A stretch of DNA of 64,000 nucleotides from contig CAZAKI010000002.1 of assembly GCA_964485855.1 (NCBI GenBank), positions 1 through 64,000 of the forward strand. The letters run 5' to 3'. Made by a program: the position numbers and the translations under genes. Below are positions 15,826-25,548 of the stretch, one piece after another. The notes beneath the pieces are model-generated. The model saw nothing but the letters and a program-made list of their open reading frames with translations. It had not been told where the DNA came from and did not search any database. The number at the start of each line of letters is the position of its first letter. Positions within the stretch are counted from its first letter, which is position 1. This stretch comes from UBA993 sp964485855. GTDB lineage: Bacteria > Bacillota > Dethiobacteria > DTU022.

Positions 15826-17280
15826 TCAGAACGGTCCATAATTAATGGCAACGGCCAATAAAACAAAAAGAGTAGTTACAATCAGGACGAGCAGTTGCAG
15901 TAAAATAACCCACTTGAACCATTTTAGATAACTGACGCCGGCCAGCCCCAAACCGATCAGGAGAGCGGCGTTGGTCGGGAAAAGCACGTTGCTGAAACCG
16001 TCACCAAAAGCAAATGCAAGAACAGCAGTCTGTCTTGTTAAACCGACCAGGTCGACCAGAGGGGCAATGATCGGGATGACCAGGAAAGCTTTAGCCGAGG
16101 CCGAACCAATGAAAAAATTAAGGAACAGCACAAGACCATAAACCATCAGTGAAGCACCGTATGGGGAAGCATGACCAATAGTGCGCACAGCGTAATCAAG
16201 GATTGTATCCATAACCTGGGCATTGGTCATGATATGTTTTACACTGACCGCCATTAAAATCAGGATAATAGCCGGAGAGATACCGGCAACTGTGCTGCCG
16301 AATACGGAGGCTGCTTCTTTTAGTTTCATTCCGCTTAGCAGTGCTGCTCCTACCCCGCCCAGCAAAAAGATTAACCCGATCAACGGCAGGGCAAACCCGG
16401 AAATAGCGCTGTTAAAAGCAGCTGCGATGCTGATCACAATAATGGTTGCCAGCGAGGCTAAAAACCAGGTCAGGGCACTTTTTAGGCGTGGATTGGCCTG
16501 GGCTGTTAGTTCTTCACGGGTCAGGCTGAACCGGGACCGCAAACTGGCATCTTCTTCATACACCGGTGAAAGCGATGGTTCCTTCTCAATTTTTTTGGCA
16601 TAGCGAATTAGGAAAAAACATAAAATTCCGTAGATCGTGATGAAAACCAAAGCACGAAGGCCCAGACCCGAAAAGACCGGTAGTTCAGCTAAACGCTGGG
16701 CTATACCGATAGTGAAGGGGTTAGCCAGGGCAGCTGAGAAACCGAATGCTACGGCTAAGAGGCTCATCCCGAGGCCGGTCATCGCATCCCAGCCAAGCAG
16801 GTAAGCAAGGGCAATCATTACGGGCACGAGGATGATAAATTCTTCAAAGATGCCAAGCAGGGCGCCAAAAAGCATAAAGCAGAGAATGACAACCGCCATT
16901 AGCAGATATTTGCGGTCACCCATGCGCAGCACCACCCTGGCAATAACCGCTTTTAAAACGCCGGCCTTTTCAAGTAAAGCAAAGGCGCCTCCGATCAGCA
17001 GCAAGACAACAATGATGGTGATAATAACGGCAGCATCAGGGCCCCAGAGCACTTCTACCGGGGCAGTAAACCATCGCCATACCGGGTAGGGGGGCGCCTC
17101 GGTATAGCGAAAAGAACCAGGCACTATTACGCTACGCCCGTCTGAAATTGTAGTCTCAAAACTGCCACTGGGGATAGCTTGGCTGAGTAATCCGGCAGTA
17201 ATGATCAAAGCTAGGATAATCAGAGCTGACTGGATGAAGGCTTTCTTGCTGATCTTTAGAACCGACTGGTTGTTGCTCAT
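15826..17280 (-). CDS. YfcC/DcuC-type anion or basic amino-acid permease
   Basis: An integral membrane carrier of about 484 residues with 11-12 hydrophobic segments, matching the YfcC family of the C4-dicarboxylate/arginine-ornithine antiporter superfamily. Conserved stretches are GIFEEFIILVPVMIALAY, FGFSAALANPFTIGIAQ, FFIGSASAKAFLVIPIIAP and GFSNVLFPTNAALL, the last two being characteristic binding-site loops. Start ATG 17280 has AAAGGAGGG seven bases upstream; an ATG 24 bases earlier would put that site inside the gene. The substrate is unknown: dicarboxylates, amino acids or ornithine/arginine are all known for relatives. Confidence 0.85.
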   Translation of the reverse strand: MSNNQSVLKISKKAFIQSALIILALIITAGLLSQAIPSGSFETTISDGRSVIVPGSFRYTEAPPYPVWRWFTAPVEVLWGPDAAVIITIIVVLLLIGGAFALLEKAGVLKAVIARVVLRMGDRKYLLMAVVILCFMLFGALLGIFEEFIILVPVMIALAYLLGWDAMTGLGMSLLAVAFGFSAALANPFTIGIAQRLAELPVFSGLGLRALVFITIYGILCFFLIRYAKKIEKEPSLSPVYEEDASLRSRFSLTREELTAQANPRLKSALTWFLASLATIIVISIAAAFNSAISGFALPLIGLIFLLGGVGAALLSGMKLKEAASVFGSTVAGISPAIILILMAVSVKHIMTNAQVMDTILDYAVRTIGHASPYGASLMVYGLVLFLNFFIGSASAKAFLVIPIIAPLVDLVGLTRQTAVLAFAFGDGFSNVLFPTNAALLIGLGLAGVSYLKWFKWVILLQLLVLIVTTLFVLLAVAINYGPF

Positions 17281-17482
17281 GGGAAACCCTCCTTTTAAAT
17301 GCACATTGCCATCGGGCAGTATTTTATAGCTCTATATTTCCACGAAGAATGGGCCGATCCTTTATCCCTAAAGCGATTTTTCCGGTAAATTGATGGCTGC
17401 AATGAAATGGTGAAGTAGCAATACTATCCGGTATGGTAAGATAGATACAAATGATCAGGAAAATATGAATGGAGATGAAAAG

Positions 17483-17773
17483 ATGATTGCTCTGGTTGCT
17501 GTTTTAAAAATTAAGCCCGGGACTGAAAAAAAAGTGGCTTCCGCTTGTTTAACAATGGCTGAGGCAGTTAATAAAAATGAAAAGAACTGTTTACTTTACG
17601 TTCCATACATTCCAATTGACGGCACCTCCGAGGTGCACTTTATTGAACAGTATGCTGATATGGAAGCGTTGGAGGAGCACCGGAAAACCGAGCATTATCA
17701 GCAGTTCAGGGAGAAAATTAAAGACTATATCCTTGAACCGCCGGTAGTAAGCCTCCTGAAGCCTTTGGAGTGA
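17483..17773 (+). CDS. Antibiotic-biosynthesis-monooxygenase (ABM/YgiN) family protein
   Basis: A ferredoxin-like alpha-beta barrel protein of 96 residues. The pattern MIALVAVLKIKPGTEKK at the N-terminus, VHFIEQYADMEALEEHRKTEHYQQF and PPVVSLLKPLE at the end are typical of quinol monooxygenase-like ABM proteins, which act as small dimers. The family ranges from YgiN-type quinol monooxygenases to proteins with no known reaction. GGAG lies eight bases before ATG 17483; an ATG 18 bases upstream is the alternative. It is convergent with the SDR gene. Confidence 0.82.
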   Translation: MIALVAVLKIKPGTEKKVASACLTMAEAVNKNEKNCLLYVPYIPIDGTSEVHFIEQYADMEALEEHRKTEHYQQFREKIKDYILEPPVVSLLKPLE

Positions 17774-17799
17774 TTTTTTGTTGGATCTGCCGGCAGTTT

Positions 17800-18567
17800 T
17801 CAGCGGGGCTGCATTCTGATTGCGCCATCAAGGCGGATAGTTGTGCCGTTCAGCATAGTATTTTCGATTATATGTCGGGCCAACTGCGCATATTCATCAG
17901 GGTGGCCCAATCTTGGGGGAAAGGGAATCATTTTGCCAAGCGCTTCACGGACATGATCCGGCATGTCCATCAGCATCGGTGTTTCCATGATTCCCGGGGC
18001 GATCGTAACTACCCTGATCCCCAGAGCTGCCAGTTCACGTGCTACCGGAAGCGTCAGGCCGACGATGCCTCCTTTCGAGGCGCTGTAGGCAGCCTGGCCA
18101 ATTTGTCCTTCAAATGCCGCAATCGAAGCAGTATTAACAATCACCCCTCGCTCCCCATCAGTCCCGGGGGAGTTTTCAGCCATCCTTTCGACTGCCAACC
18201 TGATAGTATTAAAGGTTCCGATCAGGTTGACCTGCAGTACCCGGGTAAAAAGCTCAAGGTCATGCGGACCCTTTTTACCAAGCACCTTGGCAGCCGGTGC
18301 GATGCCGGCACAGTTGACAAGAACATTAATCAAGCCAAAAGCTGCCGCCGCTTGATTGATTGCGGCTTTAACGCTCTTGGCCGAAGCAACATCGGTTTTT
18401 ATATAGAGCGAGCTATTGCCTAGATCGGAAGCCAGTGTTTTACCCCGATTTTCATCCAGATCCAGGATAGCGGCATAGCCGCCGGCAATGGTTATCTCCC
18501 TGACTACCGCTTCTCCCAGGCCGGATGCCCCGCCGGTTATCAGCGCTTTACAGTTTTTAAAATCCAA
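17800..18567 (-). CDS. Short-chain dehydrogenase, 3-hydroxyacyl-CoA dehydrogenase type II-like
   Basis: A 255-residue classical SDR that oxidises or reduces a hydroxyl/keto substrate with NAD(H). Seen are the TGGASGLG dinucleotide motif, an acidic residue after beta-2 (ILDLDE, favouring NAD), NCAG, catalytic Ser in NTASIAAFEG and YSASK. The C-terminal half (GIRVVTIAPGIMETPML) is very close to the HSD17B10/FabG-like 3-hydroxyacyl-CoA dehydrogenase group. The TTG start 18567 follows AAGGAGG. Together with the crotonase and the acyl-CoA ligases it could serve beta-oxidation, though they are not in one operon. Confidence 0.88.
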   Translation of the reverse strand: MDFKNCKALITGGASGLGEAVVREITIAGGYAAILDLDENRGKTLASDLGNSSLYIKTDVASAKSVKAAINQAAAAFGLINVLVNCAGIAPAAKVLGKKGPHDLELFTRVLQVNLIGTFNTIRLAVERMAENSPGTDGERGVIVNTASIAAFEGQIGQAAYSASKGGIVGLTLPVARELAALGIRVVTIAPGIMETPMLMDMPDHVREALGKMIPFPPRLGHPDEYAQLARHIIENTMLNGTTIRLDGAIRMQPR

Positions 18568-18784
18568 TTGGTTCTCCTCCTTCGGTGGTTTTCTGTCAGC
18601 TAAATTCTTTCTCGATTGTTTTATTGGATCCTGCTTTTAATGCTTATCTGCTGAGGATTATAGTGTGGCTGATCATAAGCTGTTGTCGGTTTTTTAAATT
18701 TTAACTATAATCTAGCTGTGAAGGGTCAAGCAACTTCAAGTGTTGCCAGTAAAGGATATTTTATCAGGAGGAGAGCGAGATATT

Positions 18785-19234
18785 ATGCAGGGGAAAAATG
18801 GTTTAGAAAAAGAAAAAATTCTGCAGGAAATCCTTAACTACAATGAAACAGGTCCTTACAAGATTGTCCGCGGCGTTGATACGGATATCGAAATCAGTAA
18901 TGAAGTGACGAACAGCCGTTGGTATAGTGGTAAGAAAACAGTCACCTATACTGCCAGGATGCTGCTGAATGAAGAGCAGAGAACTGCTTATTACTGGGAG
19001 ATGCTGAAAGAATCCTCTTCAGGTCTTTCTTTCTCAGTCGGTTTCAAAAAAAAGAAGATTAAGGGCAGTGAAGTCTTTCAACAGAGCAGGGAACGGGGGT
19101 TTGCTCCCGGGAGCGAGATTGTCTATGATTATCAGTTCGATTACGGGAGCCTGCGTGATGCGTTAAAGCAACTGCTGCAGAGCTACGGCTGGAAGTTGAA
19201 AGTGGTGATCATGAAAGGAAAAGCGTCTTACTGA
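18785..19234 (+). CDS. Hypothetical protein
   Basis: I do not recognise this 149-residue soluble protein. It has no signal peptide, membrane segment or cysteine. It is rich in Lys and Tyr, opens with a helical segment (KEKILQEILNY), then a strand-rich centre (TDIEISNEV, KTVTYTARMLL), and ends with DALKQLLQSYGWKLKVVI. Start ATG 18785 follows AGGAGGAGAG by about ten bases; an upstream GTG at 18740 has no ribosome site. A strong terminator follows. Confidence 0.7.
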   Translation: MQGKNGLEKEKILQEILNYNETGPYKIVRGVDTDIEISNEVTNSRWYSGKKTVTYTARMLLNEEQRTAYYWEMLKESSSGLSFSVGFKKKKIKGSEVFQQSRERGFAPGSEIVYDYQFDYGSLRDALKQLLQSYGWKLKVVIMKGKASY

Positions 19235-19269
19235 TTAAATTCATACCGCTTTGCCTGATGGATGATCAG

Positions 19270-19318
19270 CGGCTTGGAGCAAACGTTTGAGACGTTTTGC
19301 TGTAAGCCGTTTTCTTTT
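19270..19318 (+). terminator. Rho-independent terminator
   Basis: CGGCTT/AAGCCG outer pairs and GCAAACGT/ACGTTTTGC inner pairs form a long stem followed by TTTTCTTTT, 36 bases after the stop of the hypothetical gene. Confidence 0.85.
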
Positions 19319-19486
19319 CCGCCGTTCCGCAAAGATAAAAAAATAGGGCAGGTGCAAAGCAGGATAAATGATAAATAGAGAGAAATATTCATAATTAGGC
19401 GAAATAGGCAGGTATTTGGCGGAATATTCTTTTTACTTTGGTTTCCTGGAAAAATCTTTAGATCCTAATGATGGGAGTGATTTAGG

Positions 19487-21277
19487 TTGTGGAACTATGA
19501 AAAGCCGGATAATCTGGTCGAATGGTGGCTAGAAAGTGAAAAACGATTTTACGATCATAACCTGTTTTTGACTCATGACTGCAAAGGTGGTTTAAAACCG
19601 GTTAAGTATGGCGAGATTGGCAGAAGGATTAGTCATGCCCGTGGCGGCCTGGCCAGTCTGGGGATTGGCGAAAATGATACTGTCGGCATTATTGCCCCTA
19701 ACTGTCCCGACTGGGCAGTTTTAGCTTATGCTGTTTACGGCCGTAATGCCAGATATGTACCGATGTATGAAAAAGAGCTTGCCCAAACCTGGAAATACAT
19801 AATAAAAGATAGTGCGATTAAATTACTGGTTGTTTCAACTCTGGATATTTATGACCAGGTCAAAGCATTTCAAGCGGAGATCCCCACCCTAAAAGATATT
19901 TTTGTCATTGAAACAACAGGCGATCAGAGTATGGAAAGCTTGGAAAAGCTGGGTCTAGCCAATCCGGTTGAACCCCTCATCCCACACTATGACGATGTAG
20001 CGGTTTTGATTTACACTTCCGGCACAACTGCTGAGCCAAAAGGGGTTCTTTTAACCCACGGCAACCTGACCTATTGCTCAAGGGCAGGTTTCAAACTTTA
20101 TCCGGAACTTGATGAAACGCAAGTTGGGATCTCCATGCTGCCCTGGGCTCACTCTTATGCCCTCAGTGCAGAGTTAAACAACTGGATCCAGTTCGGTGGT
20201 TCACTTGGCTTTATGCGCGACGTTACTACGCTGGCCGAGGATTTGCGCATTATTAAACCCACTTACATCATTTCTGTGCCACGGGTTTTTAATAAGATCT
20301 ATGATGGCATTCAGCTTAAAATGAGCGATGCCGGCGGATTAAAGAAGAAACTTTTTGATGCAGCATGCTCCATTGCTGGAAAGAAACGCGAAATGGCTGA
20401 AAAGGGACAATCCAGCGCCTTGATTAACATTAAGCACGCTTTACTTGATAAGCTGGTATTTTCCAAAATTAAAGAAGCGATGGGCGGAAGGGTTATCGGT
20501 TCATTGACCGCCAGCGCGGCTATGAACAAGGATATCGCTGAATTTTTTTATGATATCGGTATACCCATCTATGATTGTTACGGGTTAACCGAGACCGCGC
20601 CTGCTGTTACCATGAACAGCCCAAATGCCTGGCGGATCGGTAGTGTCGGTAAAGTACTGGAAGGCCAAAAAGTGGTCATTGACCATTCAGTAACTGAAGA
20701 GGGAGCCGATGACGGCGAAATCATTGTTTATGGACCTAATGTAATGAAAGGCTATCATCATAAACCGGAAGAAACTGCGGCTGTTCTCATGCCTGATGGC
20801 GGTTTTCGTACCGGCGACCGCGGACGATTTGATCAGGATGGATATCTATGGATTACCGGAAGGATTAAAGAGCAATATAAACTTACTAACGGCAAGTATG
20901 TCTTCCCGGCGGTCATCGAGGAAGAGATAAAGTTGCTTCCCCTGGTAGCTAATGCCATGGTTTACGGTGACGGTAAACCATATAATGTTTGTCTGGTATT
21001 GCCTGATTTTGAAGTTGCCGAACGGTGGGCGGCAAAAGAAGGGATCGATTCTGACCCTGATCAACTGGTTAACAATGAACGGTTTAAAGAGATGCTCATT
21101 GCTGAAATAAAGAATCACTTGGCTAAAAACTTTGGCGGTTACGAAGTGCCTGAAAAGTATCTCCTGTTGCGGGAAGATTTTACTGTTGAGAACAGAATGT
21201 TAACTCAAACGATGAAATTAAAGCGACGGGTTGTTCTGGATAATTATGCCGGCGAGATTAAAGATCTTTACCGTTGA
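19487..21277 (+). CDS. Long-chain acyl-CoA synthetase (AMP-forming)
   Basis: A 596-residue ANL-family ligase of the long-chain fatty acid type (FadD/ACSL-like). Motifs are LIYTSGTTAEPKGVLLTHGN (P-loop), the linker/gate region with LPWAHSYA, DCYGLTETAPAVT, RTGDRGRFDQDGYLWITGR and the long-chain-specific IKEQYKLTNGKYVFPAVIEE. Start is TTG 19487 after GGGAG. Its last ten bases overlap the 3' end of the convergent glpD. It differs clearly from the ligase at 8.7-10.4 kb, so the two probably act on different acids. Confidence 0.92.
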   Translation: MWNYEKPDNLVEWWLESEKRFYDHNLFLTHDCKGGLKPVKYGEIGRRISHARGGLASLGIGENDTVGIIAPNCPDWAVLAYAVYGRNARYVPMYEKELAQTWKYIIKDSAIKLLVVSTLDIYDQVKAFQAEIPTLKDIFVIETTGDQSMESLEKLGLANPVEPLIPHYDDVAVLIYTSGTTAEPKGVLLTHGNLTYCSRAGFKLYPELDETQVGISMLPWAHSYALSAELNNWIQFGGSLGFMRDVTTLAEDLRIIKPTYIISVPRVFNKIYDGIQLKMSDAGGLKKKLFDAACSIAGKKREMAEKGQSSALINIKHALLDKLVFSKIKEAMGGRVIGSLTASAAMNKDIAEFFYDIGIPIYDCYGLTETAPAVTMNSPNAWRIGSVGKVLEGQKVVIDHSVTEEGADDGEIIVYGPNVMKGYHHKPEETAAVLMPDGGFRTGDRGRFDQDGYLWITGRIKEQYKLTNGKYVFPAVIEEEIKLLPLVANAMVYGDGKPYNVCLVLPDFEVAERWAAKEGIDSDPDQLVNNERFKEMLIAEIKNHLAKNFGGYEVPEKYLLLREDFTVENRMLTQTMKLKRRVVLDNYAGEIKDLYR

Positions 21278-22986
21278 TCTTTTAGGAAGCCGACACTTTT
21301 CGCAATATATTCAAGGTATTCAGCTATTTCGGCAGCTTTGATATTTTTACTCCAGCCATAGTATGAAGCCATGATTGAAGCGACAGCCTCTGCGAGCGCC
21401 GGTTGTTCGTAATGCCACACTGTCCACTGCGCCTCGGTGCGGCGGCAGAGCAGATCACAAAGCCTGGGAGTGTTTTCATATTCCAAGATATAGAGGATTT
21501 CTGCCTCGCAATAAGGGTAGCCGGCAAGCAGCGGTTTTCCTGCCCGGGGGTTTTCCTTAATTATGGTAAGGATTTCCAATCCTCCTCGGCCATATTGGGT
21601 GTAGAAATGCTCATGTTGGTCGGGGTAGGCGATTGCTTCAAGGTTATTTTCACGGACCCGCTTGTCAAATTCACTGTGGGTCAAACCGATGGTGAAAGGC
21701 TGTTTCGAAAAACCGCGTTTCATCATTTTCAGATCGGCAAATGGTTCCAGGCTCCTATTATTTATCAGGTAGAAAATTAGGTCCTCAGCCATCCGGCGGT
21801 GGGTAGTTGACTTGCCGCCGGCCAGGGCGACAATTCCTTCAGCTGTTTTAAAAATTTCATGGCTTCGGGAAACAGCGGATTCAGATTCTGTTCCTTCCTG
21901 TTTGATCAGGGGTCTGATGCCGGCATAAGCGCCGATAATGTCACGATCGGTCAGTCTGGCCTGCGGGAACATCCGGTTGACTGTTCGCAATAGATAGTCA
22001 CAGTCTTGCCGGTTACACCAGGGTTCGTCAAGGTTGGTCGATTCAGGGTAGTAAGCGGTATCGGTTGTCCCAATTAAAGAGATCCGTCCCCGGCGTAGGA
22101 TAAAGAAAAAACGTCCATCATCGAGGGACACGAGACTGAATGCATTTCTGTTACCAAGGCGCTCAGCGGGGACAGCAATGTGGACGCCCTTAGTTGGATA
22201 AATACGTTCTTCCCGATAATCAGCTTTGGAGAGGATCCGGTCGGTCCAGATCCCGGCAGCAGCAACTACGCAGCGTCCGAGGATATTAAGAACATTGCCC
22301 GATATTTGGTCTGTAACGACAACTCCGTTTACCTTGCCTTCTTTGTCGTGAAGAAAGCCTTTTACTTCGGTATAGTTTAGAGCCACGGAACGGCCTTGAC
22401 CCTTGATCAGACTTTCTTTGATGATTTCTAAGGTAACCCTGGCATCATCGCAATTGGTATCATAGTAGAACCCGGCCATAGTCATTCTACCAAGTTCTGG
22501 AATTTCCAAAGCAACGGCCGGTTCAATTTCTCCAACGGTCGAAGCCGTCAGGATTTGTGATTTACGATAATTCTTAAACCTGGCGAACGTGTCGGAGAGA
22601 AGATCGTAAAGAAAAACGGCGACCCGAACCATCAAGGGTGTTGCCTTGTAGTGCTGGTAAGAGGGATAGATGAAACCGAGAGGACGGACCAGATTGGGAA
22701 GGTGACACCGAAGCCAGTTTCTTTCCGCGGTTGATTCGCGCACCAGGCCAAATTCTTTGGAGGCAAGGTAGCGCATCCCCCCATGAAACAATTTTGAAGA
22801 GCGGGAAGAAGTGCCGAAAGCGAAATCGTTTTTTTCAAGCAGGCAGAATGAAAGGCCCCGTAGAGCACATTCCCTGGCAATACCGGCACCGGTGATCCCT
22901 CCGCCAATGATCACTAAATCGAAATTATTCTTCCCGGCATAATCTTGATACTGATCACGATTTCTGGCGCTCCATTTTTTCAACAT
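21268..22986 (-). CDS. glpD: Glycerol-3-phosphate dehydrogenase, FAD-dependent
   Basis: GlpD oxidises sn-glycerol-3-phosphate to dihydroxyacetone phosphate at the membrane, passing electrons through FAD to a quinone or other carrier. The 572-residue length is typical. Seen are the FAD Rossmann motif VIIGGGITGAGIARECALRG, the family signature SSRSSKLFHGGMRYL, the active-site segment IGTTDTAYYP and a DAO C-terminal domain from about residue 400. It precedes, on the same strand, no other gene; upstream lie the Fe-S protein and AGPS-like flavoprotein, likely in one operon (37-base spacing). The Fe-S protein could be an electron acceptor, as GlpC is for anaerobic GlpAB. Confidence 0.93.
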   Translation of the reverse strand: MLKKWSARNRDQYQDYAGKNNFDLVIIGGGITGAGIARECALRGLSFCLLEKNDFAFGTSSRSSKLFHGGMRYLASKEFGLVRESTAERNWLRCHLPNLVRPLGFIYPSYQHYKATPLMVRVAVFLYDLLSDTFARFKNYRKSQILTASTVGEIEPAVALEIPELGRMTMAGFYYDTNCDDARVTLEIIKESLIKGQGRSVALNYTEVKGFLHDKEGKVNGVVVTDQISGNVLNILGRCVVAAAGIWTDRILSKADYREERIYPTKGVHIAVPAERLGNRNAFSLVSLDDGRFFFILRRGRISLIGTTDTAYYPESTNLDEPWCNRQDCDYLLRTVNRMFPQARLTDRDIIGAYAGIRPLIKQEGTESESAVSRSHEIFKTAEGIVALAGGKSTTHRRMAEDLIFYLINNRSLEPFADLKMMKRGFSKQPFTIGLTHSEFDKRVRENNLEAIAYPDQHEHFYTQYGRGGLEILTIIKENPRAGKPLLAGYPYCEAEILYILEYENTPRLCDLLCRRTEAQWTVWHYEQPALAEAVASIMASYYGWSKNIKAAEIAEYLEYIAKSVGFLKDQR

Positions 22987-23023
22987 GGGTTTTAACCGCC
23001 TTTACTGAAGAATAGTTAATCTC

Positions 23024-24097
23024 TTAACTGCAAGCTTCGGCCAGCAGTTCAGCCAGGTCGATCACTTTTCGTTCTTTTGTGGTCAGCCCTTCCAGGCAGA
23101 ACGGACAGGAGGTAACTATTGCAGATTGTGCGGGAAATTCCTGCAACCGTGTAACGGCAATTGATTCAGCGGTTTTCGGAAAGGACAGTTGAAACATTCT
23201 GCCCCCACCACAGCAATGAGTGCGATCTTTTGAAGCTAGAGGTTCGATCACAGTCAGGTTCGGTATCCTGTTGAGAATGGATCGAGGCTCTTCTATTATT
23301 CCGGCAGTTCTGGCCCAGATGCAGGGATCATGGTAACTGACTGTCGACAAATTCGTTACTTTAGGTTGAAGTAAGTGCTCTTCCAGCAGTTTGAGAAAAA
23401 AGGTCGGGGCAGGAATTATCTCCAGCGGCAATTCCAGATTCCACTCGGGGTAGCGGCTGCTGAAAGTTAGCCAGCATTCAGGACAGCCGGTAACCAGGGT
23501 TTTAGCGCCACTTTCCTTAAATTTGCGGTAATTTTCAGTAGCCAGCTTATAGGCCAGATCCGGGTTCCCCCAGGTTTCGGCCGGGTAGCCGCAACAATCT
23601 TCATCCATCAGTTGATAGCTGACTTTAGCTTGCTGAAATATATTTTCGACGGCTGCCAAAGATTGTGGACGGTTGGCCAGGGTTGTACACCCGGCAAAAT
23701 AGATCACTTCTGCTCCCTTGCCGGTCTTATGGACATGAGGAGGCTTCTGTCCGTAGGGGCTGCCGTATTTTTTTAAATTGGCAAGATATGGTTCCCAGGA
23801 AGGCAGGGTGATTAACTGATGTTCTTTAAGGCGGGAGTTAAGTAGTTCGTCGCAAAGGTTTAGTTCGGGAAATGGGCAAAGCACTGTGCAACCCCGGCAT
23901 CCCAGGCAGTTTGCCAGCGCTTCGATGATTTCTTCACTAAGGCTTAAATGATCGTGCATGTGCATGGCAGCAAAACGGGCTTTAGCTGCCGGAGCAACTT
24001 TCTCTTGAGCGAGTGCTTGCAGTACCGGACAATCACAGCGGCACATGTTTGGACAAAGCGCACAGTTTAGCAGCTGTTCCATATTTACTTCTGCCAT
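23024..24097 (-). CDS. (Fe-S)-binding protein with CCG domains (GlcF/GlpC-like)
   Basis: A 357-residue electron-transfer subunit. The N-terminus has a Cys-rich region (CALCPNMCRCDCP) and CLGCRGCTVLCP, likely two 4Fe-4S sites. Two CCG-type domains follow, with DEDCCGYPAETWG and HDPCIW...THCCGGGRMF, as in heterodisulfide-reductase HdrB, GlcF and GlpC. Its start overlaps the upstream flavoprotein gene by 13 bases, indicating translational coupling and a probable complex. GGAGGAG is six bases before the ATG. It could relay electrons from the flavoprotein, GlpD, or both. Confidence 0.88.
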   Translation of the reverse strand: MAEVNMEQLLNCALCPNMCRCDCPVLQALAQEKVAPAAKARFAAMHMHDHLSLSEEIIEALANCLGCRGCTVLCPFPELNLCDELLNSRLKEHQLITLPSWEPYLANLKKYGSPYGQKPPHVHKTGKGAEVIYFAGCTTLANRPQSLAAVENIFQQAKVSYQLMDEDCCGYPAETWGNPDLAYKLATENYRKFKESGAKTLVTGCPECWLTFSSRYPEWNLELPLEIIPAPTFFLKLLEEHLLQPKVTNLSTVSYHDPCIWARTAGIIEEPRSILNRIPNLTVIEPLASKDRTHCCGGGRMFQLSFPKTAESIAVTRLQEFPAQSAIVTSCPFCLEGLTTKERKVIDLAELLAEACS

Positions 24098-25548
24098 ATA
24101 CTATTCTCCTCCAGCCCAAGTTTGCCAGGATTCATGATCCCCTCAGGATCAAAAGCTTTTTTCACGCGACGCAGGATATTAAGCCCTGCACCATGTTCTT
24201 CGGCCATCCAAAGTCCCCGGTGCAAACCGATGCCGTGATGGTGTGAGATTGCTGCTCCTTCTGCCAGACAGGCTTCCATAGCAGCCTGCCAGATTTTTTT
24301 ATAAAAGATCAGTTTATCCTCACCGGGGAAACCGACGGTAGTCATATAAAGAGCAGCTCCGTCCGGGTAAACATGTGAGTAATGGCCCGATGCAAGCATC
24401 GTTCCCTCAACAGCATTCAACGCTTTTTGCATAGCCAGGTAAACGCGATAAGCGTTATGCCAGTTTGTGGTTACTTCAATCGTATCAAGGACTGCCCCTT
24501 TCTGAAAGAGCATCGACGCGACACTAATATCGAACCTTTTTTCAAGCCAGTGTTCGACATGTTCCGAACCGCTGTCAACTGCATCTGTTGCCCTGGCCAG
24601 TTCCCTGATCAGCTCTGTTTCGGCCGCTACTAGCTTTTCTGCTCCCTCAATTAGCAGGATCAGGGCGCTGCGCTGGTCACCGAGTGCGGGAAAGTGGTTG
24701 CCCGTTTCCTGGGGATCGTAAAGACGAACTACAGCCGGCCTGGCACCGCTGCGCATGATCTGGCGAATGCATTGAAGAGCCACTTCCAGGTTGTCAAAGG
24801 TATATGAAACCATCTGCCGTTTTTCCGGCAGGGGCCAGATACGCAGGGTGGCCTTAGTGATTATTCCGAGAACACCTTCCGAGCCAAGCATCAACTGATC
24901 AAGGCGCGGTCCGGTGGCAGTGCGTGGCACACTGCGCCCATTTAATATGGTTCCATCCGGTAATACAGCTTCCAATGAAACGGTGATATCTTCGATTTTG
25001 CCGTAACGGGTTGAAAACTGACCGGCGGCCCGGCAGGCCAGCCAACCTCCGACCGAAGAACAACGTAGTGACTGGGGAAAGTGTCCTCCGGTAAAACCCG
25101 CTTGATTTAAGCTTGTTTCATAAAGAGCCCCATTCAAACCGCATTCCACATGGGTTATCAGGTTGTCGTCATCAATTTGTAAAATCCTGTTCATCCGTTT
25201 CAGATCGAAGCTCAGGCCGCCCCTGATCGGGATGGCTCCACCCAGGGTGCCGGAGCCTTCACCATAAGGAGTAACGGGTATTTTAAAGCTGTTAGCCAGC
25301 TTCAGCAGTTCGACCACTTCTTCGGTAGTTTCCGGCCAGACTACCAGCTGTGGCAAAGCAGGAACGGATCCAGCGATCATCCAGATGTTGTTAACCGGCC
25401 AATAATCTCGGCTGTTCGCGATTAAATCTGCCGGATTGTTGCTGATGTTCTCTTCGCCGACGATTAGTTTAGCTTTCTGGGCATAAGCATCAATAATTTC
25501 TTGGTCGACCAAGCTTTCCTGAATTATTGTCTGCGGCAGATTCTGCAT
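24085..25548 (-). CDS. FAD-linked oxidase, alkyl-DHAP-synthase-like (GlcD superfamily)
   Basis: A 487-residue VAO/GlcD-type flavoprotein. The FAD-binding domain shows PYGEGSGTLGGAIPIRGG and GFTGGHFPQSLRCSSVGGWL, and the C-terminal part has the ISHHHGIGLHR triple-histidine segment. The latter two are hallmarks of alkyldihydroxyacetonephosphate synthase relatives rather than lactate or glycolate oxidases. AGPS makes ether lipids from acyl-DHAP and fatty alcohol, but many bacterial homologues are plain oxidases. Here it overlaps an Fe-S subunit gene and precedes glpD, so an oxidase/dehydrogenase feeding electrons to the Fe-S partner is more likely; ether-lipid synthesis remains open. AGGAGG lies nine bases before the ATG. 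Confidence 0.82.
   Translation of the reverse strand: MQNLPQTIIQESLVDQEIIDAYAQKAKLIVGEENISNNPADLIANSRDYWPVNNIWMIAGSVPALPQLVVWPETTEEVVELLKLANSFKIPVTPYGEGSGTLGGAIPIRGGLSFDLKRMNRILQIDDDNLITHVECGLNGALYETSLNQAGFTGGHFPQSLRCSSVGGWLACRAAGQFSTRYGKIEDITVSLEAVLPDGTILNGRSVPRTATGPRLDQLMLGSEGVLGIITKATLRIWPLPEKRQMVSYTFDNLEVALQCIRQIMRSGARPAVVRLYDPQETGNHFPALGDQRSALILLIEGAEKLVAAETELIRELARATDAVDSGSEHVEHWLEKRFDISVASMLFQKGAVLDTIEVTTNWHNAYRVYLAMQKALNAVEGTMLASGHYSHVYPDGAALYMTTVGFPGEDKLIFYKKIWQAAMEACLAEGAAISHHHGIGLHRGLWMAEEHGAGLNILRRVKKAFDPEGIMNPGKLGLEENSIWQK

Noticed and set aside
24085..25548. Glycolate oxidase subunit GlcD
   Set aside because: The GlcD-like overall fold fits, but the GHFPQSLRCSSVGGW and HHHGIG segments match the alkyl-DHAP-synthase branch better.
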